Positions 8,161 through 16,507 of a DNA stretch of 44,812 nucleotides are shown piece by piece. Below the pieces are notes generated by a model. The model saw only the letters and a list, made by a program, of their open reading frames with translations. It was not told the DNA's origin and did not search any database. This DNA is from Saprospiraceae bacterium (GTDB taxonomy: Bacteria; Bacteroidota; Bacteroidia; Chitinophagales; Saprospiraceae). Position numbers and translations under genes: made by a program. The stretch's first letter is position 1, and each line of letters opens with the position of its first letter. Location of the stretch: assembly GCA_015490175.1 (NCBI GenBank), contig WFYJ01000041.1:1-44812 (forward strand), read 5' to 3'.

Positions 8161-8781
8161 GTGTCATTGCCAGTGGTGACAAGCGAGAGAAGCAGCGCAG
8201 ACCGCCGACCGGCCGAAGAACCTGACTACACGCTTTTGGATTACGCGGATACGCACAAAGCACTGATCGAACGTTGCAAGCAGGGCGACCGTCGCGCCCA
8301 GCAGGAGCTCTATCGCCACTATGCGCGGGCGATGTACAACGTCTGTCTGCGCATGCTGCGCAACCAGCACGACGCTGAAGACCTGCTACAACAGTCGTTC
8401 ATGGATGCCTTTGCCAAACTCGACAGCTTCCGCTACGAGTCGTCGTTCGGCGCCTGGCTCAAGCGCATCGTGGTGAACAACTGCATCAATTTTCTGAAAA
8501 GGAGAAAGCTGCAGCTCACCCTCATGGACGAAACGGCCGAAAGCCGGCTGGCCCACACGCCCGACGAAGAAGACGACGAAAACCTGCAGCTCGACGTGCA
8601 GCGCATCCACGAGGCCATGATGCAACTGCCCGACGGCTATCGGCTGGTCTTCTCGCTCTACCTGCTCGAGGGCTATGACCACCGCGAGATCGCCGAAATC
8701 CTGGGCATCAGTGAGGCCACCTCGAAAAGCCAGTACCACCGCGCGAAGAAGAAACTGAAAGAGTTGTTGCGCCCCGATTGA
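8161..8781 (+). CDS. ECF-type RNA polymerase sigma factor
   Basis: This is a sigma-70 family factor of about 206 residues. Region 2 covers roughly residues 57-116 (MYNVCLRMLRNQHDAEDLLQ, then AWLKRIVVNNCINFLKR). Region 4 is near the C-terminus, with the helix-turn-helix HREIAEILGISEATSKSQYHRAKKKL. The two are joined by an acidic linker (HTPDEEDDEN). The start is uncertain. An in-frame ATG at 8104 would put the terminator hairpin inside the gene, so I chose the GTG at 8161; TTG 8167 and GTG 8173 or 8176 are alternatives. The next gene is a likely membrane anti-sigma factor starting 20 bp downstream, followed by a DUF4097-like protein, a typical envelope-responsive ECF operon. Confidence 0.88.
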   Translation: MSLPVVTSERSSADRRPAEEPDYTLLDYADTHKALIERCKQGDRRAQQELYRHYARAMYNVCLRMLRNQHDAEDLLQQSFMDAFAKLDSFRYESSFGAWLKRIVVNNCINFLKRRKLQLTLMDETAESRLAHTPDEEDDENLQLDVQRIHEAMMQLPDGYRLVFSLYLLEGYDHREIAEILGISEATSKSQYHRAKKKLKELLRPD

Positions 8782-8801
8782 ACCGCCAAAATGCGCCGAC
8801 C

Positions 8802-9365
8802 ATGAAGACCGACAAACTGGAAAAATACGTGATCGCCCACCGCGAGGAGTTCGACTTGGCCGAGCCCCCGCCACACCTCTGGCAGCGCATCGAAGCGAGC
8901 ATGGACGGCCGCCACGCAAGCGGAAGGCGCCTGCTCCTGTGGCGCAGGCTGCGCGCCGTAGCGGCTGCTGCCGCGCTGCTGCTGGCCGGCGGCATGGGCG
9001 GCGCCCTGTGGACCGCACACAGCCAGCAGCAGCCCGAAGCCATCGCCCGCGAGGTAGAACCCGACTTCGACGAGCTGGCCCGATACTACAGTCGCACGGT
9101 GCAGGCCCGGCTGGCCCGCATCGACGACCCGACCGTGCGCCGCGAGGTGGAACGCGACCTGTCGCAGCTCGACCAGGTGCTCGACGAGCTGAGGACGGCC
9201 CTGGCCGAGGCGCCAGAGCGCGAACACGAAGCCATCGTGCAGGCCATGATCGCCAACTATCAGATGCGCCTGGAAATTCTCGAGCGCGTGCTCGAACGCA
9301 TCCAGCGCCGCAATCGCAATCACCGAACGGTAAAAGATCAGAAGGATGAAACGAAAAGTATTTGA
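8802..9365 (+). CDS. Probable single-pass anti-sigma factor
   Basis: The protein has 187 residues. A short cytoplasmic domain (EEFDLAEPPPHLWQRIEASM) of a kind common in proteins encoded next to Bacteroidota ECF sigma genes precedes one membrane helix (VAAAAALLLAGGMGGALWTA, about residues 48-67). The rest, predicted periplasmic, is a long helical domain likely to form a coiled coil (VRREVERDLSQLDQVLDELR, then QMRLEILERVLERIQRR). The start is the ATG at 8802; TTG 8778 is in frame but overlaps the sigma stop. The gene end overlaps the next start by 20 bp, which suggests translational coupling. The anti-sigma role is inferred from position and topology, with no recognised zinc motif. Confidence 0.75.
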   Translation: MKTDKLEKYVIAHREEFDLAEPPPHLWQRIEASMDGRHASGRRLLLWRRLRAVAAAAALLLAGGMGGALWTAHSQQQPEAIAREVEPDFDELARYYSRTVQARLARIDDPTVRREVERDLSQLDQVLDELRTALAEAPEREHEAIVQAMIANYQMRLEILERVLERIQRRNRNHRTVKDQKDETKSI

Positions 9366-10464
9366 AATAGGGATCGGCCTGCTGACCCTGCTGTGGCTGG
9401 TGCCGGCGCAGGCCCGCACCCCGGCACTAATGGAAGAGTTCGTGCGCGTGGTCAAAAAAGAGTACCCCATCACGGCTGATGGCACCACGCGCATCGAAAA
9501 CCGCTATGGCAAAGTAGAAGTGCACACCTGGGACAAGCAGCGCGTCCGCATCGAGGTGCGCATCACGGTGGAGGCCCGCTCGGAAAGCGCAGCCGAGGAG
9601 GAGTTCGATCGCATCAACATTCAGTTCTCGCACACGCCTTCCTCAGTCAGTGCCGTTACCGAGATCGAGTCGAAGTCGAGCTGGTGGAGCTGGGGTTGGT
9701 CGAGCAGCGATTTTCGCATCGACTACGAGGTGTACGTGCCGCCCACCAACACCGTATCCGTCACCAACCGCTACGGCGACGTGTGGGTGGATGCCCTGCA
9801 GGGCGACCTCGAGCTGTCAGTAAAATACGGCAACTTCACCGCCGAAGGCACTTCGGGATACACTACCTTCTATGTGGGATATGGCAGCGGCAACCTGCCC
9901 CGTGCCGGCAAGGCTTCGGGTCAACTGGCTTACGCCAAACTGCGCGCAGGCGAGCTGGAGGAGCTGCGCCTCGAAAGCAAGTATTCCAGGATATGGCTCG
10001 ATGCGGCCCGGCGCCTCGACATCGAGGGCCGTTACGACAACTATGAAATCGGCGAAGTGGACGAGCTGATCTTCGAAGGGCGCTACAGCGATCTCGAGAT
10101 CGAGCGGGTGCGCCGCATCGAAGCCGTGGCCCGCTATACCGACTTCCGCATCGAGACGCTCACGGGCAGCGCCACTTTCGACCTCCAGTACGGCAACCTC
10201 GCCATCGACCGCATCGCCCGTGGCTTCGGCGAAGTGGATGTGCGCAGCCGCTACACCGACGTGCGGCTCCAGGTAGAACCCGGTGCCAGCTATCGCCTCG
10301 AGGCGCAGTGCCGTTATGCTCCGCTGCGCCTGCCCGAAGACATCGAGCTGCGCGAAGACCACGAACAGCCCACGACGCGCGAGGTAAAAGGTTTCGCAGG
10401 TACCGCCGGTGCCCGCAGCATCATCCGCGCCGAGCTGGAGTACGGAGGGCTGCGCATCCGGTAA
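9346..10464 (+). CDS. DUF4097-like beta-helix repeat protein, exported
   Basis: The protein has 372 residues with a signal peptide (GLLTLLWLVPAQA). An N-terminal domain starts with VVKKEYPITADGTTRIENRYG. A series of about twelve short repeats follows, each built around a (R/K/Q)Y-x-(D/N/S)-hydrophobic step: RYGDVWV, KYGNFTAE, AYAKLRAG, KYSRIWLD, RYDNYEIG, RYSDLEIE, RYTDFRIE, QYGNLAID, RYTDVRLQ, RYAPLRLP, EYGGLRIR. The spacing is about 18-22 residues, which fits a beta-solenoid as in DUF4097/DUF2807 adhesin-like proteins. It is the last gene of the sigma/anti-sigma operon and may be the sensed or protective envelope component. Function is not known. Confidence 0.8.
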   Translation: MKRKVFEIGIGLLTLLWLVPAQARTPALMEEFVRVVKKEYPITADGTTRIENRYGKVEVHTWDKQRVRIEVRITVEARSESAAEEEFDRINIQFSHTPSSVSAVTEIESKSSWWSWGWSSSDFRIDYEVYVPPTNTVSVTNRYGDVWVDALQGDLELSVKYGNFTAEGTSGYTTFYVGYGSGNLPRAGKASGQLAYAKLRAGELEELRLESKYSRIWLDAARRLDIEGRYDNYEIGEVDELIFEGRYSDLEIERVRRIEAVARYTDFRIETLTGSATFDLQYGNLAIDRIARGFGEVDVRSRYTDVRLQVEPGASYRLEAQCRYAPLRLPEDIELREDHEQPTTREVKGFAGTAGARSIIRAELEYGGLRIR

Positions 10465-10509
10465 GGAGTTTGAATTTGACGAAATAACCCGATTGTGAAT
10501 TGCGCAGAA

Positions 10510-10537
10510 GGCGTACCCGTCAGGGTGCGCCTTTTTT
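10510..10537 (+). terminator. Rho-independent terminator
   Basis: GGCGTACCC pairs with GGGTGCGCC (one G-U) around GTCA, followed by TTTTTT. It ends the sigma operon. Confidence 0.9.
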
Positions 10538-10620
10538 CGCGTGTGGCGGAGGGAAGAGTGGGATCAACCTGCCTGCCCTATCCATTCGATTACTGCCGTG
10601 AAAAACACTGGGCTTCTGCC

Positions 10621-10628
10621 TACTTTTG
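10621..10628 (+). promoter_or_regulatory. Probable -7 element
   Basis: TACTTTTG matches TAnnTTTG and lies 71 bp before the acyl-CoA dehydrogenase ATG. The -33 element is not obvious. Confidence 0.45.
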
Positions 10629-10699
10629 CCCCTGTTCATTCCTGACCAATTTCAAAACCGGCAAAAGGCCGCCAGGCCGCAGACCAAAACGCTTTTTCC

Positions 10700-11908
10700 A
10701 TGAAAGAAACCACAGAAGGCATCCAGCGGCGTGCCCGCGAAGACCGCTACCACGGGCACGACTACTACCTCGTCGATGAGCTGCTCACCGAAGAACATCG
10801 CCTGGCACGCGAAGCCGTGCGCGACTGGGTCAAGCAGGAGGTGTCGCCCATCATCGAAGACTATTTCGAGCAGGGCAAGTGCCCCACTCACCTGTTCAAG
10901 GGGCTGGCCGAGATCGGGGCCTTTGGCCCGAGCCTGCCCGCCGAATATGGCGGGGGCGGCATGGACGAGATCGCCTATGGCGTCATCATGCAGGAGCTGG
11001 AACGCGGCGACTCGGGCGTGCGCTCGATGGCGTCGGTGCAGGGCTCGCTGGTGATGTATCCCATCTTCAAGTACGGCACCGAAGCACAGAAGCGCAAATA
11101 CCTGCCCAAGCTGGGCGCCGGCGAACTGATTGGCTGCTTCGGTCTTACCGAACCCGACTACGGCTCCAACCCGGGCGGCATGGTCAGCCGCCTGCACGAC
11201 GACGGCGACGCCTTCGTCCTCAACGGCGCCAAGATGTGGATCACCAACTCGCCCGTGGCCGACGTGGCCGTGGTGTGGGCCAAAGACGACGAAGGCAAGG
11301 TGCGCGGCGTCATCGTCGAGCGCGACTGGAAAGGCGTGTCGGCACCCGAGATCAAGGGCAAACTCTCGCTGCGCGCCTCGATCACCGGCGAGCTCATCTT
11401 CGAGGATGTGCGCGTGCCCAAGGAGAACGTGCTCGAGGTGCAGGGGCTGCGCGGACCGCTGTCGTGCCTGTCCAAGGCGCGCTACGGCATCGCCTGGGGC
11501 GCCATCGGTGCGGCGCTCGACTGCTACGACTCGGCCCTGCGCTATTCGCTCGAGCGCATCCAGTTCGACAAGCCCATCGCCGCTTTCCAGCTTACGCAAA
11601 AAAAGCTGGCCGAGATGATCACGGAGATCACCAAGGCGCAGTTGCTGGCCTGGCGCCTTGGCACCCTGGCCAACGAAGGGCGCGCCACGCCGGCCCAGAT
11701 CTCGATGGCCAAACGCAACAACGTCCATATCGCCCTGCAGATCGCCCGTGAGGCCCGCCAGATCCATGGCGGCATGGGCATCACCAACGAGTACCCCGTC
11801 ATGCGCCACATGATGAACCTCGAAACGGTCATCACCTATGAGGGGACGCACGACATCCACCTGCTCATCACCGGGCACGACATCACGGGTATCAGTGCCT
11901 TCAAGTAA
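10700..11908 (+). CDS. Acyl-CoA dehydrogenase, glutaryl-CoA dehydrogenase type
   Basis: This FAD enzyme has 402 residues. The glutaryl-CoA subgroup oxidises and decarboxylates glutaryl-CoA to crotonyl-CoA in lysine/tryptophan breakdown. Visible features are MASVQGSLVMYPIF, the flavin-binding segment CFGLTEPDYGSNPGGM, KMWITNSPVADVAVVWAK, and the C-terminal block IHGGMGITNEYPVMRHMMNL. Glu381 in ETVITYEGTHDIH is the expected catalytic base. GSNPGGM and the SVQGSLVM stretch point to GcdH rather than to short-chain enzymes, but the exact substrate is inferred. It is monocistronic, with its own terminator. Confidence 0.9.
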   Translation: MKETTEGIQRRAREDRYHGHDYYLVDELLTEEHRLAREAVRDWVKQEVSPIIEDYFEQGKCPTHLFKGLAEIGAFGPSLPAEYGGGGMDEIAYGVIMQELERGDSGVRSMASVQGSLVMYPIFKYGTEAQKRKYLPKLGAGELIGCFGLTEPDYGSNPGGMVSRLHDDGDAFVLNGAKMWITNSPVADVAVVWAKDDEGKVRGVIVERDWKGVSAPEIKGKLSLRASITGELIFEDVRVPKENVLEVQGLRGPLSCLSKARYGIAWGAIGAALDCYDSALRYSLERIQFDKPIAAFQLTQKKLAEMITEITKAQLLAWRLGTLANEGRATPAQISMAKRNNVHIALQIAREARQIHGGMGITNEYPVMRHMMNLETVITYEGTHDIHLLITGHDITGISAFK

Positions 11909-11978
11909 AAAAGCGCAGCACGTGCCATCCATTTGCGCCGTTTCACTGTTTGCGTGATGGATGGCACCTGCGCTTTTT
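11907..11978. terminator. Long hairpin terminator, probably bidirectional
   Basis: AAAAAAGCGCAG pairs with CTGCGCTTTTT on the outside and GTGCCATCCAT with ATGGATGGCAC inside. The outer stem is repeated in the terminator at 13274. Confidence 0.8.
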
Positions 11979-12051
11979 GCGGCACGATACATGCGAAAAG
12001 AGCTCGTGCTGCGTTCACAAAGCCCGAACAACAAGGAAAAAGCTCGATTCG

Positions 12052-13248
12052 ATGAGGAAAACAACGATACTGGCAGCGCTCGCCATGCTTGGCGCGGTGT
12101 GGGGATGGGGCCAAAACGACGACGAACCCATACTGCTGGCCAACCCCTCTTTCGAGGACATGCCGCTGGCCAGTCGCCCGCCCGCAGGCTGGTACGACTG
12201 CGGCTTTCCCGAGGAAAGCCCGCCCGACACACAGCCCGGCGCCTTCGAGGTGACCAAGCCGCCCTACGACGGCCAGAGCTACCTGGGCATGGTGGTGCGC
12301 GACAACGACACCTGGGAGATGGTGTCGCAGCGCCTGTCGCGGCCCCTCGAGCCCGGCAAGTGCTACGAGTTCACGCTCTACATGGCCCGCTCGATGATCT
12401 ACGTGAGTCAGAGCCGCGTGAGCAACCAGGAGGCCAACTACACTACGCCGGCCAAGCTGCGCATCTGGGGTGGCGCCGGCTATTGCAACAAGGCCGAGCT
12501 GCTGGCCGAGAGCAATCTGGTGATCAATGAGCGCTGGCTCCAGTACAACTTCCGCTTCGAACCCAAACAATACCACACCTTCATCGTACTCGAAGCCTAC
12601 TACAAGACTCCGACGCTCTTCCCCTACAACGGCCATATCCTCATCGACAACGCCTCGCCCATATACCCCGTGCCCTGCGATGAGGAGGTGGCCCAGGTGC
12701 CCGAGCAGCCCGCAGAAGAAGTGCCGGCAACGCCCGAGCAGCCGCGTACCGAGCCCACGCCCCCGCAGCCACAACCCGCCACGCCCCCTGTGGTGCAAAG
12801 CGAACCCGAACCCGAACCCGAGCCCAAACCGGAACCGCCCAGAATTCTCAAAGAGCTCGATCGCTCGAAGATCAAGGCAGGAACGACGCTGCGCATCGAA
12901 CAGCTCTACTTCAATGCCGACAGCGACGAGATCCGGGAAGAGTCGTATCCGGTGCTCGAAGAAATCTATCGCTTCCTGCGCGACAACCCCGACGTGGTGG
13001 TCGAGATCGGAGGCCATACCAACACCATCCCCGATCACGAGTACTGCGACCGCCTCAGCACCGCCCGCGCCAAGGCCGTAGTGGACTGGCTGGTGCAGAA
13101 GGGCATCGATCCATCGCGGCTCACCTACAAGGGCTATGGCAAGCGCCATCCCATCGTGCCCAACGACCGCTACAGCCTGGCGGCGCGCCAGAAAAACCAG
13201 CGCGTGGAAATCAAGATCCTCAGCATCGGCGGACGGCAGGGAGGCTGA
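12052..13248 (+). CDS. OmpA-domain outer membrane / peptidoglycan-binding protein
   Basis: The protein has 398 residues. The ATG at 12052 starts a signal peptide (KTTILAALAMLGAVWGWGQ). Residues about 22-215 form a beta-sandwich-like domain (LLANPSFEDMP, GWYDCGFPEESP, and later NGHILIDNASPIYPVPC), like carbohydrate-binding modules found N-terminal to Bacteroidota OmpA proteins. A Pro/Glu-rich linker follows (EPEPEPEPKPEPP). The OmpA C-terminal domain (about residues 280-385) has IEQLYFNADSDEI, IGGHTN, LSTARAKAVVDWL and YKGYGKRHPI. This domain normally binds diaminopimelate in peptidoglycan. The gene stands alone between two related terminators. Confidence 0.9.
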   Translation: MRKTTILAALAMLGAVWGWGQNDDEPILLANPSFEDMPLASRPPAGWYDCGFPEESPPDTQPGAFEVTKPPYDGQSYLGMVVRDNDTWEMVSQRLSRPLEPGKCYEFTLYMARSMIYVSQSRVSNQEANYTTPAKLRIWGGAGYCNKAELLAESNLVINERWLQYNFRFEPKQYHTFIVLEAYYKTPTLFPYNGHILIDNASPIYPVPCDEEVAQVPEQPAEEVPATPEQPRTEPTPPQPQPATPPVVQSEPEPEPEPKPEPPRILKELDRSKIKAGTTLRIEQLYFNADSDEIREESYPVLEEIYRFLRDNPDVVVEIGGHTNTIPDHEYCDRLSTARAKAVVDWLVQKGIDPSRLTYKGYGKRHPIVPNDRYSLAARQKNQRVEIKILSIGGRQGG

Positions 13249-13249
13249 G

Positions 13250-13262
13250 TTTGCCGAAAGGC
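13250..13262 (+). repeat. Mini-hairpin, exact 13-mer (3-prime flank)
   Basis: TTTGCCGAAAGGC followed by AA, starting two bases after the OmpA gene stop codon. Confidence 0.85.
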
Positions 13263-13273
13263 AATTCTGAAAG

Positions 13274-13313
13274 AAAAAAGCGCAGATGGCCCGCGGAGCC
13301 ACCTGCGCTTTTT
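13274..13313. terminator. Rho-independent terminator
   Basis: AAAAAAGCGCAG pairs with CTGCGCTTTTT around a GGC-rich loop. It has the same outer stem as the terminator before the OmpA gene. Confidence 0.85.
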
Positions 13314-13347
13314 GCGTCCGGCACGAAACGTCGGCTGCGCTAAAGAC

Positions 13348-13378
13348 TTTGTTTTCAGCAAGAAAGCGCGTACTTTTG
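13348..13378 (+). promoter_or_regulatory. Bacteroidota-type promoter of the toxin-antitoxin-like pair
   Basis: TTTG (13348-13351), exactly 19 bp, then TACTTTTG (13371-13378) matches the -33/-7 consensus. The first ATG is 20 bp further on. Confidence 0.75.
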
Positions 13379-13397
13379 AACAAATCGATCGCAAGCC

Positions 13398-14186
13398 ATG
13401 ACCAGAAAAGACCATATCGATGTGGTCGTGCGCAAGACAGCAGGCGGTGAACCGCTGACCCTTGCCAACTTCGACATTGCCGATCTGGCCATGCTGCTCA
13501 CCCGGGTGGAACCGCTCTTCTATCCGGGAAAGAAAAAGGATCGGCCGATCATTTCGCTGAAACTGGACGAAGGATCGGTTGTGGCGCGCCTGACTACGCT
13601 GCCGCAAGGAGTGAAGACGGCAGAAGGGGTCCTTGCTCTTGTGTCCGAACACCGGAGTCTGCAAGGGCTCGAACGCGACACGGCCCAGGCAATTCTGGGC
13701 TTGCTCGATTGGGTCAGGAAGAGCACCTGTGAAATCCGCTTCCGCAAAAGGAGCGGCGAGAGCCTGCTTGTGCTCGATCCTGCCACCCGACTTGAGGTTG
13801 CAGAGGACAAATGGTACGATGTCGAGCTTTATCTCCGGGGCACCGTGGTGGATGCAGGGGGAAAACACGTCTCAAACCTCCACTTGCAAACCGAAGATTA
13901 TGGGCTCGTACGCATCGAGGTGGATCCGGAATACCTGGCTGGCCTGGAGGAGAATATTCTTTACAAGCAAGTGGTAGCAAGGGTCACAGGACGCAAGAAT
14001 CTTGCGGAGCACAAGCTCGATTTGCAATCGCTCAAGCTTCTGGAATTGAGTATTTTGAAGCATTATGACGCCGACTCGTTCAAATCTTATCTGAATGAGC
14101 TGCGCGAAAAAGCCGCATCGCATTGGGAAGATGTAATAGACGTCGATAAATGGTTGCAAGAGATACGCTATGGCGACGATTGTTAA
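13398..14186 (+). CDS. Unrecognised protein paired with a PIN ribonuclease (candidate antitoxin)
   Basis: The protein has 262 residues with no signal peptide or membrane segment, so it is cytoplasmic. I do not recognise the family. The N-terminal half (DHIDVVVRKTAGGEPLTLANF, then IISLKLDEGSVVARLTTLP) and the middle (WYDVELYLRGTVVDAGGKHVSN) look like alternating strands. The C-terminal 45 residues are helical and end in VIDVDKWLQEIRYGDDC, a WLxEIR-type tail like those by which antitoxins grip PIN toxins. The stop overlaps the PIN gene start by 17 bp and the pair has one promoter. It is far longer than usual VapB-type antitoxins (70-100 residues) and has no obvious DNA-binding motif. Codon use is less GC-rich than the neighbours. 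Confidence 0.65.
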   Translation: MTRKDHIDVVVRKTAGGEPLTLANFDIADLAMLLTRVEPLFYPGKKKDRPIISLKLDEGSVVARLTTLPQGVKTAEGVLALVSEHRSLQGLERDTAQAILGLLDWVRKSTCEIRFRKRSGESLLVLDPATRLEVAEDKWYDVELYLRGTVVDAGGKHVSNLHLQTEDYGLVRIEVDPEYLAGLEENILYKQVVARVTGRKNLAEHKLDLQSLKLLELSILKHYDADSFKSYLNELREKAASHWEDVIDVDKWLQEIRYGDDC

Positions 14187-14661
14187 AGGTGTACTCCTTG
14201 ACACCAATTTTTTGATTGAATTGCTTGCACCGAACTCGCTGAACCGAAGCCATGCGGAAGCATACCTGCAAAAGTTCCAGGATCAGCAGGGAACTGAATT
14301 GTTTTGTTCTACCATATCAATTGCAGAGTATTGTGTGAAAGGCAGAATCGAAGACCTGCCAATTGGTACCATATTGGCATTGCCCTTCAACCTGAATCAC
14401 GCGGAACAGGCGGGAGCATATGCCGCTGAGCTATCTGGCAGACGGGGAAAGTCAGGATCGTTCTCGGCGAGTAAAGTAGCGATTTGGCACGATGTAAAAC
14501 TCCTTGCTCAGGCCCATTGTGAGCAACGTATTTCTCATCTGATTACTGCAGACAAGAAGTTGATCAGTCATTCGAAGTTTTTAGCCAACAAAGGAATGTG
14601 CAGCGTAGCGCCCATCGACCTTTCCATTCCGCCAAACCAATTTTTTGGTACCCTTCTCTGA
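14170..14661 (+). CDS. PIN-domain ribonuclease (candidate toxin)
   Basis: The protein has 163 residues. The PIN fold is visible from its order of acidic metal ligands: Asp11 in LLDTNFLIELL, Glu53 in SISIAEYCVKG, Asp108 in IWHDVKLLAQA and Asp128 in ISHLITADKKLI. Such domains cut RNA with Mg or Mn ions and most small bacterial copies are VapC-type toxins. It overlaps the upstream gene by 17 bp, so translation is probably coupled and the partner is made first. It is somewhat longer than typical VapC (130-140 residues). RNA target unknown. Transfer is possible given the lower GC content of both genes. Confidence 0.85.
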   Translation: MATIVKGVLLDTNFLIELLAPNSLNRSHAEAYLQKFQDQQGTELFCSTISIAEYCVKGRIEDLPIGTILALPFNLNHAEQAGAYAAELSGRRGKSGSFSASKVAIWHDVKLLAQAHCEQRISHLITADKKLISHSKFLANKGMCSVAPIDLSIPPNQFFGTLL

Positions 14662-14664
14662 AAA

Positions 14665-14699
14665 CAGGATATCTGTTGTGAGACAGATATCCTGCGATT
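14665..14699. terminator. Hairpin after the PIN gene
   Basis: A perfect 11-bp stem CAGGATATCTG/CAGATATCCTG with an 8-base loop, flanked by AAAA on the left and CGATTCTTT on the right. It lies between convergent genes and is probably bidirectional. Confidence 0.7.
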
Positions 14700-14750
14700 C
14701 TTTCCAGCAAAGGAGTGACCTCACCCTTCCGGGCCCGACCTGTGCAAAAG

Positions 14751-16493
14751 TCATCGAATGAAGGTGTTTTCCCAGACTGTCCGGTTGCCGCGGTCGTCGC
14801 TCACCACGATGCGCAGTCGGTGTTCGCCCGGCCCGATGCGCTCGTCGAATGCGTGGGTCAGCAGGTCCCTTTTGGCATCGTATTCCATGAGGATCCAGCG
14901 GCCATCCACCGTGGCGCGGTAGCGCAGGCCACGCGCCTTGCCCGTCACGGGCTGGTTGTCGGTGATGCGGAAGCGCATGCGAGGGCGCCCTCGCATGTCG
15001 CGCTCGAAAGATATGGGCTCGACGGTGGGCGGCACCGTATCGATGCCGATGGTGAAGTCGCCCAACTGACGGACGTGGGTGTGCAGCATGCCGTCATCGC
15101 GCCAGGTGCCGCCGCAGCTCACGAGTTGCCCGTTTTCGTCGATCCAGCCCACGAACGCCTTGCTGCGCAGTTGGAGCGGGAGGGGGCGCGCCGGCGCGAT
15201 GGCCAGCTCGGCCCAGCGGTGCACCGGCACTTCAGGCGAAGCCAGCCGGTAGCGCGGGGCATAATGGGCCGCGTCGGTGTCGTTCCGGATGTCGCACTGC
15301 AGGTAGAGGTCTTCGTAGAGGGCGCCTTTCGGCAAATGGAGCCATAGCCCGTCGAGGTGCACGGTGCCGCCCGTGGCCCAGTCGATGTGGTAGTTGTAGG
15401 GCCGGGGCGGGGGCGGCGCCACTTCGCCACGCCGGATCCAGAACGTCAGCTCCGACTGGTTGCCCCAGGCATCTTCGGCCACGAGGCGCACCTGTGCCGG
15501 CCGGTGGCGGTACAGCGGCAGGGCGCCGCGCCGGCCACTGACGTGGGGGTAGGCATCGAGGCGGTTGCCGGGCAACAGCCAGGTGCGATTGAACCAGGCC
15601 CGGTCGCGCACGCGCGCCGCGTAGTCCACGTGGGCGTTGAGGTAGCGCGTCCGGGCAAACGCGAAGCGCTCCATCTCGAAAGCGTACCAGAGCGAGTCGT
15701 TGACGTACATGCGCAGCCCGTAGATGCCGTTGCGATTGGGCACGCCGTCGTGCTGGTCGTACACCTCGAGGCCGAAGCCGACGCGCCAAGCGCCCACCAC
15801 GAGCGTGTCTTCGGGCAGGCGGTAGTGGCGGCCGTTTTGGCGCAAGCCGAACAACTGCGCACCGATGGTTTCGAGGCGGTCGTTGAGCGCGTACACCTTG
15901 AGCTGCCGCATGCGCGGCGGCCTGTGGTCGGCAATCTCGAAGCCGAACAGCGCCGGATTGATGGGTTCCTGCGTGCGCGTGTCGCGCACCTCGAAGTGCA
16001 GGTGCGGCCCCGACGACGAGCCGCTGTTGCCCATCTGGCCGATGGCCTCGCCCTTGCGAAAGGTGAACTGCCCGGCCGGTGGATAGAGATCCACCTCGAA
16101 CGACTCGCGGCGGTATTGTTGTGCCTTCACCCATTCCTCGACAGGGTCGGCAAAGCGATGCAGGTGGGCATAGACGGTGGTGTAGCCGTTGGGGTGGCGC
16201 AGATAGAGCGCACGGCCATAGCCCGTGGCCGACACCTTGATGCGCACCACCGTGCCTTCGGCCGCCGCCAGCACGGGATGGCCCACCCGCCCGTCGGGCG
16301 ACTTGATGTCGAGGCCCGAGTGGAAGTGGCCGCTGCGCAGCTCGCCGAAAGTGCCCGACAGATACAGGTCGAACGGCACGGGCGCCGCAAAGTAGTCCTG
16401 CGGGTATTTGTCGGCGTGCTCCGTGATGGGGGAAAACGCCCACATGCCCGCTACCATCACCGCCAACCCTGCCATGCGTATCCATTTGCCCAT
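14751..16493 (-). CDS. M23 (LytM-type) peptidase, exported
   Basis: The protein has 580 residues. The ATG at 16493 starts a signal/anchor segment (MAGLAVMVAGMWAFS). The LytM zinc endopeptidase domain follows directly, with HSGLD (His58, Asp62), the YAHLH strand and GPHLHFE (His164, His166), so all zinc and catalytic residues are present. Known members cut peptidoglycan cross-bridges. The remaining about 390 residues are predicted beta-rich Ig-like modules (DHRPPRMRQLKVYALNDR, RVRLVAEDAWGNQSE-like segments) ending in RIVVSDDRGNRTVWENTFIR. This architecture is common in Bacteroidota. An ATG at 16625 would place 44 extra residues before the signal and is unlikely. Confidence 0.9.
   Translation of the reverse strand: MGKWIRMAGLAVMVAGMWAFSPITEHADKYPQDYFAAPVPFDLYLSGTFGELRSGHFHSGLDIKSPDGRVGHPVLAAAEGTVVRIKVSATGYGRALYLRHPNGYTTVYAHLHRFADPVEEWVKAQQYRRESFEVDLYPPAGQFTFRKGEAIGQMGNSGSSSGPHLHFEVRDTRTQEPINPALFGFEIADHRPPRMRQLKVYALNDRLETIGAQLFGLRQNGRHYRLPEDTLVVGAWRVGFGLEVYDQHDGVPNRNGIYGLRMYVNDSLWYAFEMERFAFARTRYLNAHVDYAARVRDRAWFNRTWLLPGNRLDAYPHVSGRRGALPLYRHRPAQVRLVAEDAWGNQSELTFWIRRGEVAPPPPRPYNYHIDWATGGTVHLDGLWLHLPKGALYEDLYLQCDIRNDTDAAHYAPRYRLASPEVPVHRWAELAIAPARPLPLQLRSKAFVGWIDENGQLVSCGGTWRDDGMLHTHVRQLGDFTIGIDTVPPTVEPISFERDMRGRPRMRFRITDNQPVTGKARGLRYRATVDGRWILMEYDAKRDLLTHAFDERIGPGEHRLRIVVSDDRGNRTVWENTFIR
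15324..15336 (-). repeat. Mini-hairpin, exact 13-mer
   Basis: TTTGCCGAAAGGC in the sense of the M23 mRNA, encoding LPKG. Confidence 0.85.
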
Positions 16494-16507
16494 AAGCTCC
16501 ACATTGC

